Part shown: positions 1 through 11,000 of the stretch, piece by piece
How the letters are laid out: each line of letters starts with the position of its first letter
Numbering within the stretch: the stretch's first letter is position 1
NCBI RefSeq assembly: GCF_003254395.2
Contig: NC_037651.1
Coordinates: 5,022,001-5,086,000 of the forward strand
Reading direction: 5' to 3'
From: Apis mellifera
Taxonomy: Eukaryota; Arthropoda; Insecta; Hymenoptera; Apidae
DNA length: 64,000 nt
Program-made: the position numbers and the translations under genes
Notes under the pieces: model-generated
Databases searched by the model: none
The model's input: the letters and a program-made list of their open reading frames with translations, nothing else
Told to the model about the DNA's origin: nothing

Positions 1-63
1 ATTTTTTTTTATAATTTGTTTTAAAAATATATTTTACATAAAAAAAAAAGCTATTAAATATAC

Positions 64-3000
64 CTTTATATCCTTTTCCTTTTGTGACACCAATTACATC
101 TATCATTTCATCTGGAGCAAAAACATTACTGACAGGTACTGGTTTTTCTAAATGTTCACGAGCCCATTGAACTTTCTGCTCAATAGTTCCACCATTTAAT
201 TGAATTTCCATTATATGGGCTTTCTTTTGACGTTGTCTTAATAATTTCATCTATGATAAACTTTATATAAGTAAAAATTTTACTTTAAAAAAAAAATTAG
301 ATAAATTAGATTTGTAATAGAATTACCTGCGTATGAGCGATAATTCGTACAACTTTACAATATTTAATGATTTTTTTAAAATCGTTTTCTATAGATTTAC
401 GACCAAGATCATCTTGCCATTTTTTGGAAGCTTTTGTAAATGCCTTCTTTTTGCTTTTGTACCTGTAGAAAAGGAACCGTAATGGCTGCTTTTTGTTTTC
501 AATTTATAAATACCTGTTTATCTGCAACGTGTTAGTCTCATCGTAATGAGCGGAGACTATACACATTTTGAATCAGCCTTTTAAAAGAATTATTTCTTTT
601 TAAGGCAAGATTCAAATATATGCTCTCATCAAATTGAGCGGAGAGCTAATTCAAGATTCATTAAAATATATTTCTATACTATAAATACATAAAAAAAAAA
701 ATATAAATAGCAATTTTTTTTTCTTACCAGTTTTTATAAAATCTTCTTCGACAATCTTCAGATAAATGTTCTGCCCATACTGTAGTAAGAGCACGTAAAC
801 CATGCGGAGTTTCAATATAACCAACTACACCAACTACAATCATAGGTGGTGTTTCTAAAATGGTAACTGCTTCTACAATTTCTTTCTTATTCACCTCTAA
901 ATAAATAAAGAAAAATATATATGTATAAAATACAATAAAAAAAAAACCAAAAAAAGTAAGTATAGTATTATAATATTATATTATATTATATTATATAGAA
1001 TTATTTTCTATATTATATGTAGAATTATGCCAGACATGGTTTGTCTCAATGATCATCACCCAATGGATTTCAAAGAGATTATGGAATATGTCGTGCCTCT
1101 TTGCTTTCTATATTCAGAAAGCAGAGTTATTTTTCGACATTGCGGTTTAGACTATACTGCACAATATCAAACAGCTCTTGTACCGCAATCAAAGTAAATT
1201 AACACATTTCCGTGTTTATTAAACTTTGATCATCATGTCGTATTTATATAATATTCTAAAAATATTGGAACATCCATAAACTAAAAATTCCTAATGTAAT
1301 TTCAAGCAATATTTTTCTTTGATTTTGTTAACAAGTTATTACAAAAAATACTGTCCAATTAACGTGCATAGTCTAATTATGCTGCAACAATAGTGTTGAC
1401 TATTGTACTATAAAGAGCTCTAATAAATTCAAATTAAGTTGTTTGGAGAGTAATTTCGTTTTTTCACACATTTTGTTATGAAAAAAAAAAAAAAAAAAAA
1501 AACAAAACAAAATTACTTTCTGAAAAAACCAATATATCTTGAGATATATTGTTTATATTCTCCAGTTTATGGATGTTCCAAAATTTTTGGAAAATCCTAT
1601 ATCTAAACCTTTCATTTATATCTATATCTAAATCTTTATAAATTTCTAAAAAAAGATACTTTAATTTAAAAATAAACATTATATAATATTTCTTTACTTC
1701 TTAAAACATACAATAATAATATTATTCAATATAATTTTTTATCAATTGATATCAATAATTTTATCAAATTGATAATAATAACAATGTTTACATAATTTTG
1801 AATAAACACATATATAAGAATTAAATTCTAGATTAAAAATCATATAAATATGATTACCTTTGATTAGCAATTGAATCATTAAATCATTCAAAAAATTATA
1901 TTATCTGAATGATTAATCTTCTCTTTTAATATAGAACATATATACTTTTATTGAAATAAAATTTCATACAAATCATTTCTTCAAAAATTTTGTATATTTA
2001 TATTTTCAATAATCAATAATTTTATAGATCAATGATGATATATCAATAATATGATTAAGATATCATTAACAAATTGGAAATATCTAGAATTATTTTTTTT
2101 TTATAAATAAAAAATAAATTAAGTTATTATTATGGTAAATATTATTAATAATAAATTAAATTGAAAAATTATATTATAATCTACTACAGTTTCTGTTCAT
2201 ATTATCTTTACAAATTTATTATATAAAATATAATATAATATAATATAATTATATAATTATATATAATAAATTATATATAATATAATATAATATAATTATA
2301 TAATTACATAAAATACATAAAAAAACTCAAAAAAATATTATTGATTCGTAATTGTTAACATCCCTAATAATTTTGAATAAAAAAAAAAAATATGAATTTC
2401 AATTATTTTCATCTAATATCTTAAAAATATTATCGATATTTATTATTATAATATCAATTTATTATAATATCAATCATAGTCGCAATTCTAATATAGAATT
2501 ATTTATAATTTAATAAAATTTTTCATATATAATATTCATATATAATATATAATATATAATATTTCATATATAATTTTTCGTTGTATAATTCTAATTTTTA
2601 TATTTAAAAGAATAAAAAATATTCGTATTAAAAAAATATCACTTACTTGATCCTGGACGATCAGCTTCCCTAACTACGTGAGTCATACCGGCTTTATAAC
2701 CGATAAAAGCCGTTAAATGTACAGGTTTGCTTGGATCATCTTTAGGAAAAGCTTTTACTTTACCACGATGCCGTTGAGATCTTTTTTTGGGATAAAATCC
2801 CATAGATCCATGACGTGGTGCACTGAACTTCCTGTGCGACTATAAAAACCATATTTCGTATTAATTGAATAATGTATATAAATGAAAAAAGAATATGGTT
2901 AATTTAGAAATATCAGACCGCCCTAGAATTTATCCTCATGGTTATTCAGTTTTAAAACCATAAACATTAAAAATGTAATCATCATAAAAAATGCGACAAA

Positions 3001-3193
3001 AATGAAACACGTGATTCTCATATATAAATTTATTCTTACATATAAAATTATTCTTATAAATTTGTGTAATCTATAAAATATTTTGACTAATTGAAGAAAA
3101 TATATTACTATTGTTTAACAATAATATATAAATAATATATTTTTAATAGTTAAGATAGCATTTAATAAGAATAGTATCACACGTACTTACCAT
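64..3193 (-). CDS. RpL3: Ribosomal protein L3 (uL3), 5' part; continues beyond the left edge
   Basis: uL3 is a large-subunit ribosomal protein that helps form the peptidyl-transferase region of 28S rRNA. Five exons are visible (minus strand, 5' to 3'): 3191-3193 (only the ATG, followed by gtaagt), 2647-2839, 728-896, 327-462 and 64-250. Together they encode about the first 229 of some 400 residues; the rest lies left of base 1. Recognisable stretches are the start MSHRKFSAPRHGSMGF, the segment HRGKVKAFPKDDPSKPVHLT, and the last visible exon with KKAHIMEIQLNGGT and DEMIDVIGVTKGKGYKG. All splice phases agree. The first exon carrying only the ATG is common in ribosomal protein genes. The introns at 463-727 and 897-2646 are unusually rich in structured sequence and repeats (separate entries). 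Identity is very secure. Confidence 0.97.
470..662 (-). ncRNA. Candidate structured intronic RNA with two sister hairpins (snoRNA-like)
   Basis: Inside the RpL3 intron 463-727, well above its surroundings in G+C. Read on the host strand there are three hairpins in a row. The first has arms GCTCTC/GAGAGC (plus about 618-644), the second a long arm TTTGAATC..GATTCAAA enclosing GCCTT/AAGGC and AAAAGAA/TTCTTTT (about 569-618), and the third AGTCTC/GAGACT extended by a lower stem AATGTGT/ACACGTT (about 530-565). Hairpins one and three have similar sequence and loops beginning CGCTCA. Ribosomal protein introns often host snoRNAs, so a guide RNA is plausible, but I cannot place convincing C/D or H and ACA boxes. 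Class unknown. Confidence 0.35.
1022..1200 (-). ncRNA. Candidate H/ACA-like snoRNA in RpL3 intron
   Basis: A G+C-richer block in the RpL3 intron 897-2646. On the host strand it begins with a stem TTGCGGT/ACCGCAA enclosing about 35 bases with a smaller CTG/CAG stem and unpaired pockets. A short A-rich hinge follows, containing AAAATA, which fits the H-box pattern ANANNA. Next is a hairpin CTCTGCTTTCT/AGAAAGCAAAGAG, and then a stem GACAT/ATGTC with an inner TCTC/GAGA stem. The block ends near ACATAT, so an ACA lies three bases before a possible 3' end. The architecture resembles an H/ACA guide with one extra hairpin. No target was predicted. Confidence 0.35.
1240..1602. repeat. Foldback (MITE-like) element in RpL3 intron
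   Basis: The left end (about 1248-1282) and the right end (about 1563-1597) are inverted copies: ATTGGAACATCCATAAACT at the left, AGTTTATGGATGTTCCAAAAT at the right. Both ends are flanked by TA-rich DNA. The inner left part (1297-1320) shares a 24-base exact block with the element at 41.88-42.72 kb, and the right end matches the right end of that element. The interior contains an A20-type homopolymer at 1482-1501. No coding capacity is visible. It looks like a non-autonomous inverted-repeat transposon; superfamily not identified. Confidence 0.6.
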
Positions 3194-3214
3194 ATTACTT
3201 ATAACATTGAAAAT

Positions 3215-3246
3215 GGAAGAATCACTTCCTGAATCTTCCTTTTATA
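3215..3246 (-). promoter_or_regulatory. RpL3 core promoter: TATA box and pyrimidine initiator
   Basis: On the minus strand a TATAAAAGG box (3238-3246) lies about 27 bases upstream of a pyrimidine run TTCTTCC (about 3215-3221), followed by a short leader of about 25 bases and the ATG. A pyrimidine start of this kind (TCT/TOP motif) is typical of ribosomal protein genes. The exact start site is inferred. Confidence 0.6.
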
Positions 3247-4917
3247 CTTTTAGAATGAATATGTCTTACCAATATTTTCATTACAAAAGTAACTAGATTT
3301 AAAAATATCAAATAAATTAATTTAATATACTTAAATATAATTTTTTTTATATTTTATAATATTTTTATTTATATTTTTTCTTATAAAGTAATATATTTAT
3401 AAATAATATATGTAATATATATGATAATAAATAAATATGAAAATTTAGTTACAATTTTATTATGTAAATATTATGTATCTCTTTTTAGTGTAAAATATAT
3501 GAATTGTATAACTGAAGCAATAAATACATCAATTTAATAATTATTTAATAATTATTTATTGAAATTTTATAAAAATTGTTATGGATAAATATTTTCATTA
3601 GTTTTAAGGAAATATTATTTTTGTTATTATAAAATGAAATTTTATTACGATATAGAATTATTTTAAATAAAATTTATAAAAAATAATAAATATAAAACAC
3701 CAATTATAATAAATTTGTTTAAAATAATATAATTAATTTAAGTGAATTTTTTTTAAAAAACTATATGTGTTAATATTCAATATATTATGTATTTATTAAA
3801 AAAAAGATTATTTAACAATTCATGAGTAGGTTGGTGACCATGAAATGCTAATCATTCTGCTCGACAAAATGCGCGAAAATCAAATAATCTATTATTTAAA
3901 CTATATTTTAACTTGTGAGATGTCAATTGTTTAATGTTTACAAAATTGCAAAAATTTTTTTTATCTTCTCTACTCATTTTTTCTAATCTAGAATCCTTCT
4001 TTTTTATCTTGTGATCCAATAATAGATTAAGATTTTGCCTTTGTGAAGAATAGTTCTTGTCAATTCTCTTTCATTTTTTGAAAATAGAAATATTTTACTG
4101 TTGTGATAACAAAATATATATATACAAAGAAAAATATGTATATAGAATTGGGTTGAAAAAAATCAAAAAATACTTAACAAAATTTATAAAAAATTTCAAA
4201 ATCTAACTTATTTATTATTACAATACAAGCTAATTAACTTTATTAATTTATTATAAAGATAAATTCTGAGATTTCAATAAACAATTTCTTCTTGAATTTT
4301 AAATTCTTTCCTGCTAATATCATGTACATCTTGTCACTATCACTTATTCAAAAAGATATATAATGTATTTTATTAATACATTATTTATTTATAGGCATAA
4401 ACAATTTCGTTTTTTTCAATTTGAATTCATATTGATATAACTTAAAACTGGATTCTCGTGACAGTATAAAAATATTGCATTTAAATTTATCCAAACATAA
4501 TTTATTATAAAGTTTACATTTTTTATATATTTTTCATTATAATTTTTAAAATTATTGTTTAAATTGTATTTATTAAAATTTACTTATTTGAACAAAATTT
4601 GAATAAAATTGATTAATTATTTGAGTTTTAGTTTATTTTAAATACAAAAATTCCCTATTAGATATAAAATAATAATATTTGAGTAATAAATTTCATTAAA
4701 AAATAATAAATAATTGAAGAAAATACACAATTGAAGATATTAAAATAATCATTTAAAAATGTGGAAACATTATTAGATATAATTGATATATTATAGATAC
4801 AATTGATGATTACTAGATGTAGTATATCTTCTTCCATGATCCTTGAGGATCATATATTTTCGAATAGAAGTCTTTAACAAATTATACAATTTTTAATTTA
4901 TATTTAATTCTTTAAAA
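3247..4917. other. Intergenic region between RpL3 and NDUFB10 (divergent)
   Basis: About 1.7 kb separating two genes transcribed away from each other. It is almost entirely A+T-rich. The only compositionally distinct patch is around 3820-3890, which has several CG dinucleotides and could be part of a promoter. No open frame, RNA gene or repeat could be supported. Confidence 0.5.
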
Positions 4918-5635
4918 ATGGATCCAGAACAAAATTTCTTTTTTCATTTTATGAAAAAATTATTTTATCTATTAGATACACCAGTTGAATATTTTCGAGG
5001 TATTATCTAATCAATTATTTGGTTATGTTATTAGAAAAATCAATGATGGTAATAATTTCTTATTTTTAATAGAAAAAATAGTGATACCAAATCAAAAGAA
5101 ATATCCATGCTACCATCAAAATTTTCGTCGTGTCCCAACAATTGATGAATGTTATGAATCGGATGTAATTTGTCGTTGGGAAGCACAAAAACAATTTGAA
5201 CGTGATAAGTACATTTCTTATTAAATGTTTAAAAATTATATTTTTATATTATTGATTAAATATACTTATATCAATATGTAATCAAAATTAGGATGGTTGA
5301 TGATGAGATCCTCAGTATCTTGAGACAACGATATGAAGATTGTGGTTGGTATTATGGGAATGATAAAGATAAATATTGTAATGATTTATATAAAACTTAT
5401 CAAGATGCAAGTACTGCATGGTTTATAAAATGTATGAATATTTAAAATTTATAAAATTATTTTATTTTGTTTAATTTCAATTTTAATTTTAATGTTGTAA
5501 TGAAATACAGATGGAGATATTGGTGTACCACTAAGTGTAGTTGATGCATTTATGAAACAAAAGCATCGTATGATTTGGGAACGACGTCATGGTCCAGTTG
5601 GTAGTGGTATTACTAATAAAAGATATGATATATAA
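4918..5635 (+). CDS. NDUFB10: NADH dehydrogenase (ubiquinone) 1 beta subcomplex subunit 10 (PDSW)
   Basis: Accessory subunit of respiratory complex I, on the intermembrane-space side of the membrane arm. Four exons: 4918-4999, 5073-5208, 5292-5431, 5511-5635, giving 160 residues (mammalian proteins are a little longer). Family hallmarks are the central block YHQNFRRVPTIDECYESDVIC and the following WEAQKQFERD, matching the conserved tyrosine-rich/RRVPxIxEC region of the PDSW family. Cysteines about residues 93-105 (DCGWYYGN..YC) correspond to the family's disulfide-forming pairs. The start is the first in-frame ATG (MDPEQNFFF), with stop codons upstream. A poly(A) signal follows the stop by about 80 bases. 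Confident by motif and length. Confidence 0.93.
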
Positions 5636-5712
5636 ATTATTAATTCATCTCAGATTGAGATTACAGGTGCATTTGCATCATTGTATAGATAGATACTCTG
5701 TAAAAGAGATAA

Positions 5713-5718
5713 AATAAA
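5713..5718 (+). terminator. Likely polyadenylation signal of NDUFB10
   Basis: AATAAA 78 bases after the stop codon, followed by a T-rich stretch. Placement is inferred from position only; AATAAA is frequent by chance in such A+T-rich DNA. Confidence 0.35.
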
Positions 5719-8051
5719 TTAATGTATTATATTGTATAAACTTGTTTTTCATTTGTATAATTATAAACCTGATATTTAAATTTTATATTTTATAAATATA
5801 ATTTTCATATTTCATATGCTGATTCTTTTTTATCATTTTTTACAATAATAATATGTACAAAAATTTTTGATTTATTATATAATAAACTATTTTATTTCAT
5901 ACTTGTTTAGAAGATTCCACTGAATATTTATACTTTACAATTTCCTTTGTATTTGTTACTACAATAAAATTTTCTTATGCAATTATTACAACATTTTACG
6001 CGTTTTCATACATTCTTTGCATAAGGATTGATTAAATTTTCTATTAGTCAGAATGATCTATTAAAAAAACTATTTTACATAAAATTTACTATAAATAATA
6101 TTCTAAATGAATATTTATGTGAAGATGCATGATATTTTAAATTCAAGCAATAAAAAAGTATTTTAAAATATAAAACGGAACTTTATTGTGACTAATAGAA
6201 AATTTAAATTCACGAATTCATACAATTTAAAAAATAAAGTAAAAATTATCACTTTTTTCATATAAATATAAAATACAATAGAATTGACATTACATCTACA
6301 TAATAAATATATAACATGTAACAAAACTATGTTATTTGATATGAATAAATTAATACAAATTAGATTTAGAAAACATAATAAAAATACTAATACATATGAC
6401 TGTCATGTAAGAAATTATAAATTTTATATATGATAATATGATTTGATTGATTCATGATTTTTGCATTTTTTATAGCATGATATCAAGCAATGTAGCGAAT
6501 CTGAAATATATAATCTTTCTAGAAATAATTCATGCATTTAATAATTCATAATATCTTTGATCTGAGTTCTGTTTGCGAAATTGTATATATATTTTATTTT
6601 TAATATAATAAAATATTTCTTAATAATAAAGTAAAATATGAGACAAGATCATTTATATATTATTCAAAGAGAGCAATATCTTGCCATTCATTCGTATCAC
6701 ATATTAAATGTATTAATTATATATTTTCATAAATAATGTAACATCAATATCTTCTTTTTTGTTTTCAAAACAAAATATTTTAGAGTAATATTGTTATTAC
6801 TTAAAGTAATGTTAGATATTGAAATCTGACTGATACGAAAGTATTTTTTTTTTTGTCTTATTTTAGATAAAATATTTATTGCCTGTCACTATTTAATATA
6901 ATCTTTTAATAAATTTAAATGGAATTTATAAAAATTTCATTTTATATTTTTTTATCCATCCACGAGTTTCAGTTACTTAATAGTGATTATTAACATTAAA
7001 CTTAATAATTCTTTAATTAAAAACATTTTCATTTATACAAAAAAAATAGTATGACACTTCAAGATATCATACATTGCTTTTTAATCACCATTAGGATTCT
7101 CAAAACCCATTCATTCACAATACAATTATAAAGTATTATTGTATATGATAATAAGAAATGAACTGATAATAATAATAAAAGAAATTCTCTGACACTAGTG
7201 AGACAAATAATTGTATGAATAAAAGTTAAAGTTAACGAATAAATTATAAAAATGAATTATATTCAATTTTATAATTGATAAAAAGATTATTGTTGTATAA
7301 CAATTTATATATTGGTCTTTTTAGTATAATTCATTTTTCTATGAGAATAATTTACAATGATTAATAGGGTTGAGCCAATAAAGTCTCAATTATAATAAAA
7401 TTCAATAAAATTAAAAAAAAAATATTTAGCAATTATTAATGAACAAAATTTGATTTTAATTTTCACTTTACATAAAATTTTATTGAGGTATAACTTCGTT
7501 ATAACAAACAGCAGGTCTCAATGTTGGGCACTGGCCCAATCCTATAAAATTTGTACAATTATTACCCATTTTCTATTCGTTTTTATGCATTAATTTTTTT
7601 TTTTTTTTTCCTATTCTATATCACAGTATGAAAAATGCTACATGAATTTGACACGCAATACAATCAATATAGATCTCTCGGTATAAACGCTTCACAGTTA
7701 TTCACAATTTTTAAATCGAAAATTATAGGTACTTAGTATATAGATATTGCCTCTAAATATGAAAATTTAGCCTCATGCCTCTTGAAAATAAATTTTATTT
7801 TTTATTTTATACGTATTAAATCGATATATTATTATCATAAATATTTTAAATATAAATGGGAAAGCGTACCTACCATTATTTTGAAAATGGCATATAGATA
7901 TTTGAACCCAGTGTTTAACAGCCTACCGAGATGCTACATTCTTCTTCTTATTAACTCTGTTAACACATCATATGACTATGAAATGTGTTTAGATACCAAA
8001 TTTCTTATTTTCATATTGTATTCAAACACATTCTTTATTCTCTTAGTGAAT
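5719..8051. other. Convergent 3' region between NDUFB10 and MARF1
   Basis: About 2.3 kb between two genes facing each other; much of it may be MARF1 3' untranslated region. It is A+T-rich with a few patches of higher G+C (about 7500-7560). Two inverted repeats stand out: an imperfect palindrome with arms AAAATGAATTATA/TATAATTCATTTT at 7249-7261 and 7325-7337, and a hairpin TTGGGC-ACTG-GCCCAA near 7523-7538. I see no credible coding sequence. Confidence 0.45.
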
Positions 8052-11000
8052 TTATGATTCAATAGGTTGATTAAATTGAGCAGCTAAACGACGTTTGCTG
8101 GTAAATACTATAAGAATATATTTTCATTTAATATACACGATAATTAAAATAATCAATTAATAAAAACAAAAATAAGTTATTAAAAGAAATAAGTTACTTA
8201 CATTGTTTTGTAGGAGTACTATATTTTTCTTTGTTACTATTAGTTTTCGCATTACTATTATCACTTTCATTATTTTTGAGACTCATATCTTCTATGAGAT
8301 TATTGACAGTGTTTTCTTGTTTATTTATAGAATTTTCGGCAACAGCTTCTGAAGACATATTCTTTTTCGGAGTTAATGATAACGAAGGAAGTGGTAATTC
8401 AGAAGGATGAGGAGCAACAACCAAATTATGCTTAGAAGAAAAGAAAGGTGAAGTACATGGATTTAAAGGATTCTCTGAAGCAGTTAATAAAGTTTTCATT
8501 GGTGATAGTAAATTACTACCATCAGATGTGATTTGATGCCATGAAGGATGTAAAGTCAATGGAGGAATCTATTAACATAAAAAAACGGTAATAATACAAA
8601 TTATACTAATAAATAATATTATAAAAATAATTAAGATTATATATTTGTAATATTTACCTGTACATTAGGAGTACGTGGATATGTAAATTTTGTTGGTGTC
8701 ATGCAAACTGAGGATTCGCATTGATTTTTGTTTAAATCTTTCTATAATTTAAAAAATAATTTATCAAAATTTATTAAATAAAAAATACATATAAAAATAC
8801 TATTTATCAAAGAAAATACCTCAGGAGGAGAATCTGGTTTAGGAGGTGCAGGAAAATCACATGGTATAATTGGCGTTTGCATTAAGCTTTTGTAAAAACT
8901 TTCGCTTCCACTTTCTCGCAATGGCCAATTAAGCGATCGATCTTCCGAACTTGATGTTTTCCAAGATTTATTAGATTCTTCAGACCATACATTATTCTTT
9001 TCTGTTTGCTTCCAGAAATTTTGATTATCAACAGTTTGTTCTGTCCATTTTGCATGTTCTAATGTATTCGAATTATTTGAAATATTGACATGAGAAGATG
9101 AATCACTTTCAAAGGATTCATTACTAGAATCAGTATCACAGTATGATGATGCTGATGCACATGTTGGTGATGGTAATACCATATCGACAGCTATTTAATT
9201 CATTTAAAAATAAATTAAAGTAACATTAATAAATAATGTTTTTAAAATAATTGTGAATAATTATTTATACATACCAGCAATTTTTTTATTCAAATATATA
9301 ATATTTTTTTTTCGCCGTGATAATTTTATTGTTACTGTACAAGGTAATGCTTGTAAAAGTGCAAATGTTGTTGGAAATCCATAATCTACAGGTTTACAAG
9401 CAGAACCTATAGTAGATAAATATGCTGTCTCGAATTGTGAAAGTTTTAACGCTCCACCATAATTTATCATTACGCGACACAAATTACAAGCGAAACAATG
9501 TAATGGAGTAAGTTCTACAAATTGTTCATCATCAATTGTTATAAACTGAAATCATATATATATATATATATATATACTATTATAAATTTTATTATAAAAA
9601 ATATTTACTTAATAAAATCAAATTAAAAATTAGCTTACTTGAACTACATTACATAAATTTTGCTTTAGTTCGTCTATATTACACGATTTTAAATAGTATT
9701 GAGCATATAATTGTTGAAACTCTTTAATTGGCATTCTATGCTGTGGTTTATCAATTAATAATCGACGGCATTGTAAAGTTAATTGCTGCAAGTGAGACTT
9801 ATCTATCATCATAACTACAAGTTTACTTGGTAAATATACAATCTAAAAAAATTAAAAAATTAAATTTTTTAATATTAATTTATATCTACATATTAACAAT
9901 ATATATTATATATATGTATATTAATATACAATATATTTTCATACCTTTACAGTATCCCCAAGTTTCTGCATAAGTTGCAATATAGAAGTACATCCAAATA
10001 ATTCTGGTTTTATTGCATAACCAAATTCATGTAAAAAGTTTTGTGCAATGTTTGAAACGCTAAGACAACCTCCTGACCGAATGATTAATCTAGATATTTG
10101 TTTAGAAAGTACACGAAGTCCTTCCTTTTCTGTCAATGAAATTTGTCTTTCTCCAGAACCATCATCTTCTATTTTAACTATGTCTGGTATAGCTTCAAAT
10201 AATTCAATTAATTTTGTGAAACCATAATCTGATATCCGACACTGATGACCAAAATGATGATGATATGATGGTACAAATTTATTAAATTGCATTCTACATT
10301 GAGGTGCGTGTCGTAGTAACTCGATAACCTAAATAAAATATAAATATATATATATATATATAAATATATAATTAATTTTTTATATTTTCGATTTTATTAC
10401 CTCTATAGCAAATCGTTTTGTTCGTTTTATTTCTTCCTCAGTTTGTTCTCGTTTAGGAATAGCTATCATTTTATCCCCTCCATTAATTAGAGTGACAACA
10501 ATAGTATTTTTTGGTATTTCATTGAGGATATCTTCAATATCACATACTCCATAATCCACAATATCCCAAGGCTTAGCTATAAAAAAATATATCATTATAT
10601 ATCATTTATAAATAATAAAAAAATATATCATTATATATCATTTATAAATAATAAAAAAATATATATTTTCATAATTATATATATAAAAAATTTTTACCTA
10701 TTACTCTAGCATAAACACTTGGAAATTCTGAAAGTGCTACTTGTTTACTAGCTTTAGATTTTAAAACTCTTAGCAGATCAGATGTAAAACGACGTACTTG
10801 AGCACGATGAGATAATGTGATAACACGATTATTTCCTTCACCCATTACCTACAGTAAATAATTAAAATTTTATCATTAAATAATTTAAGTTTTAAATGAA
10901 CATAATTTTTTTTTTACATACTTGTACAGTATGAGTAAGTGCTTCTAAAAGATCAATTAGTTTTGTAAATCCATAATCAGCAACTCTACATTGTCTTCCA

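Noticed and set aside
1297..1400. Third snoRNA-like block in the RpL3 intron
   Set aside because: Its stems are better explained by the inverted-repeat element that contains it.
1476..1679. 67-codon minus-strand open frame ending in a phenylalanine run
   Set aside because: It is produced by the A-homopolymer in the foldback element; no coding signal.
7782..8057. 91-codon plus-strand open frame overlapping the last MARF1 exon
   Set aside because: Hydrophobic I/Y/F/L-rich product of A+T-rich DNA, antisense to a well supported exon and 3' UTR.
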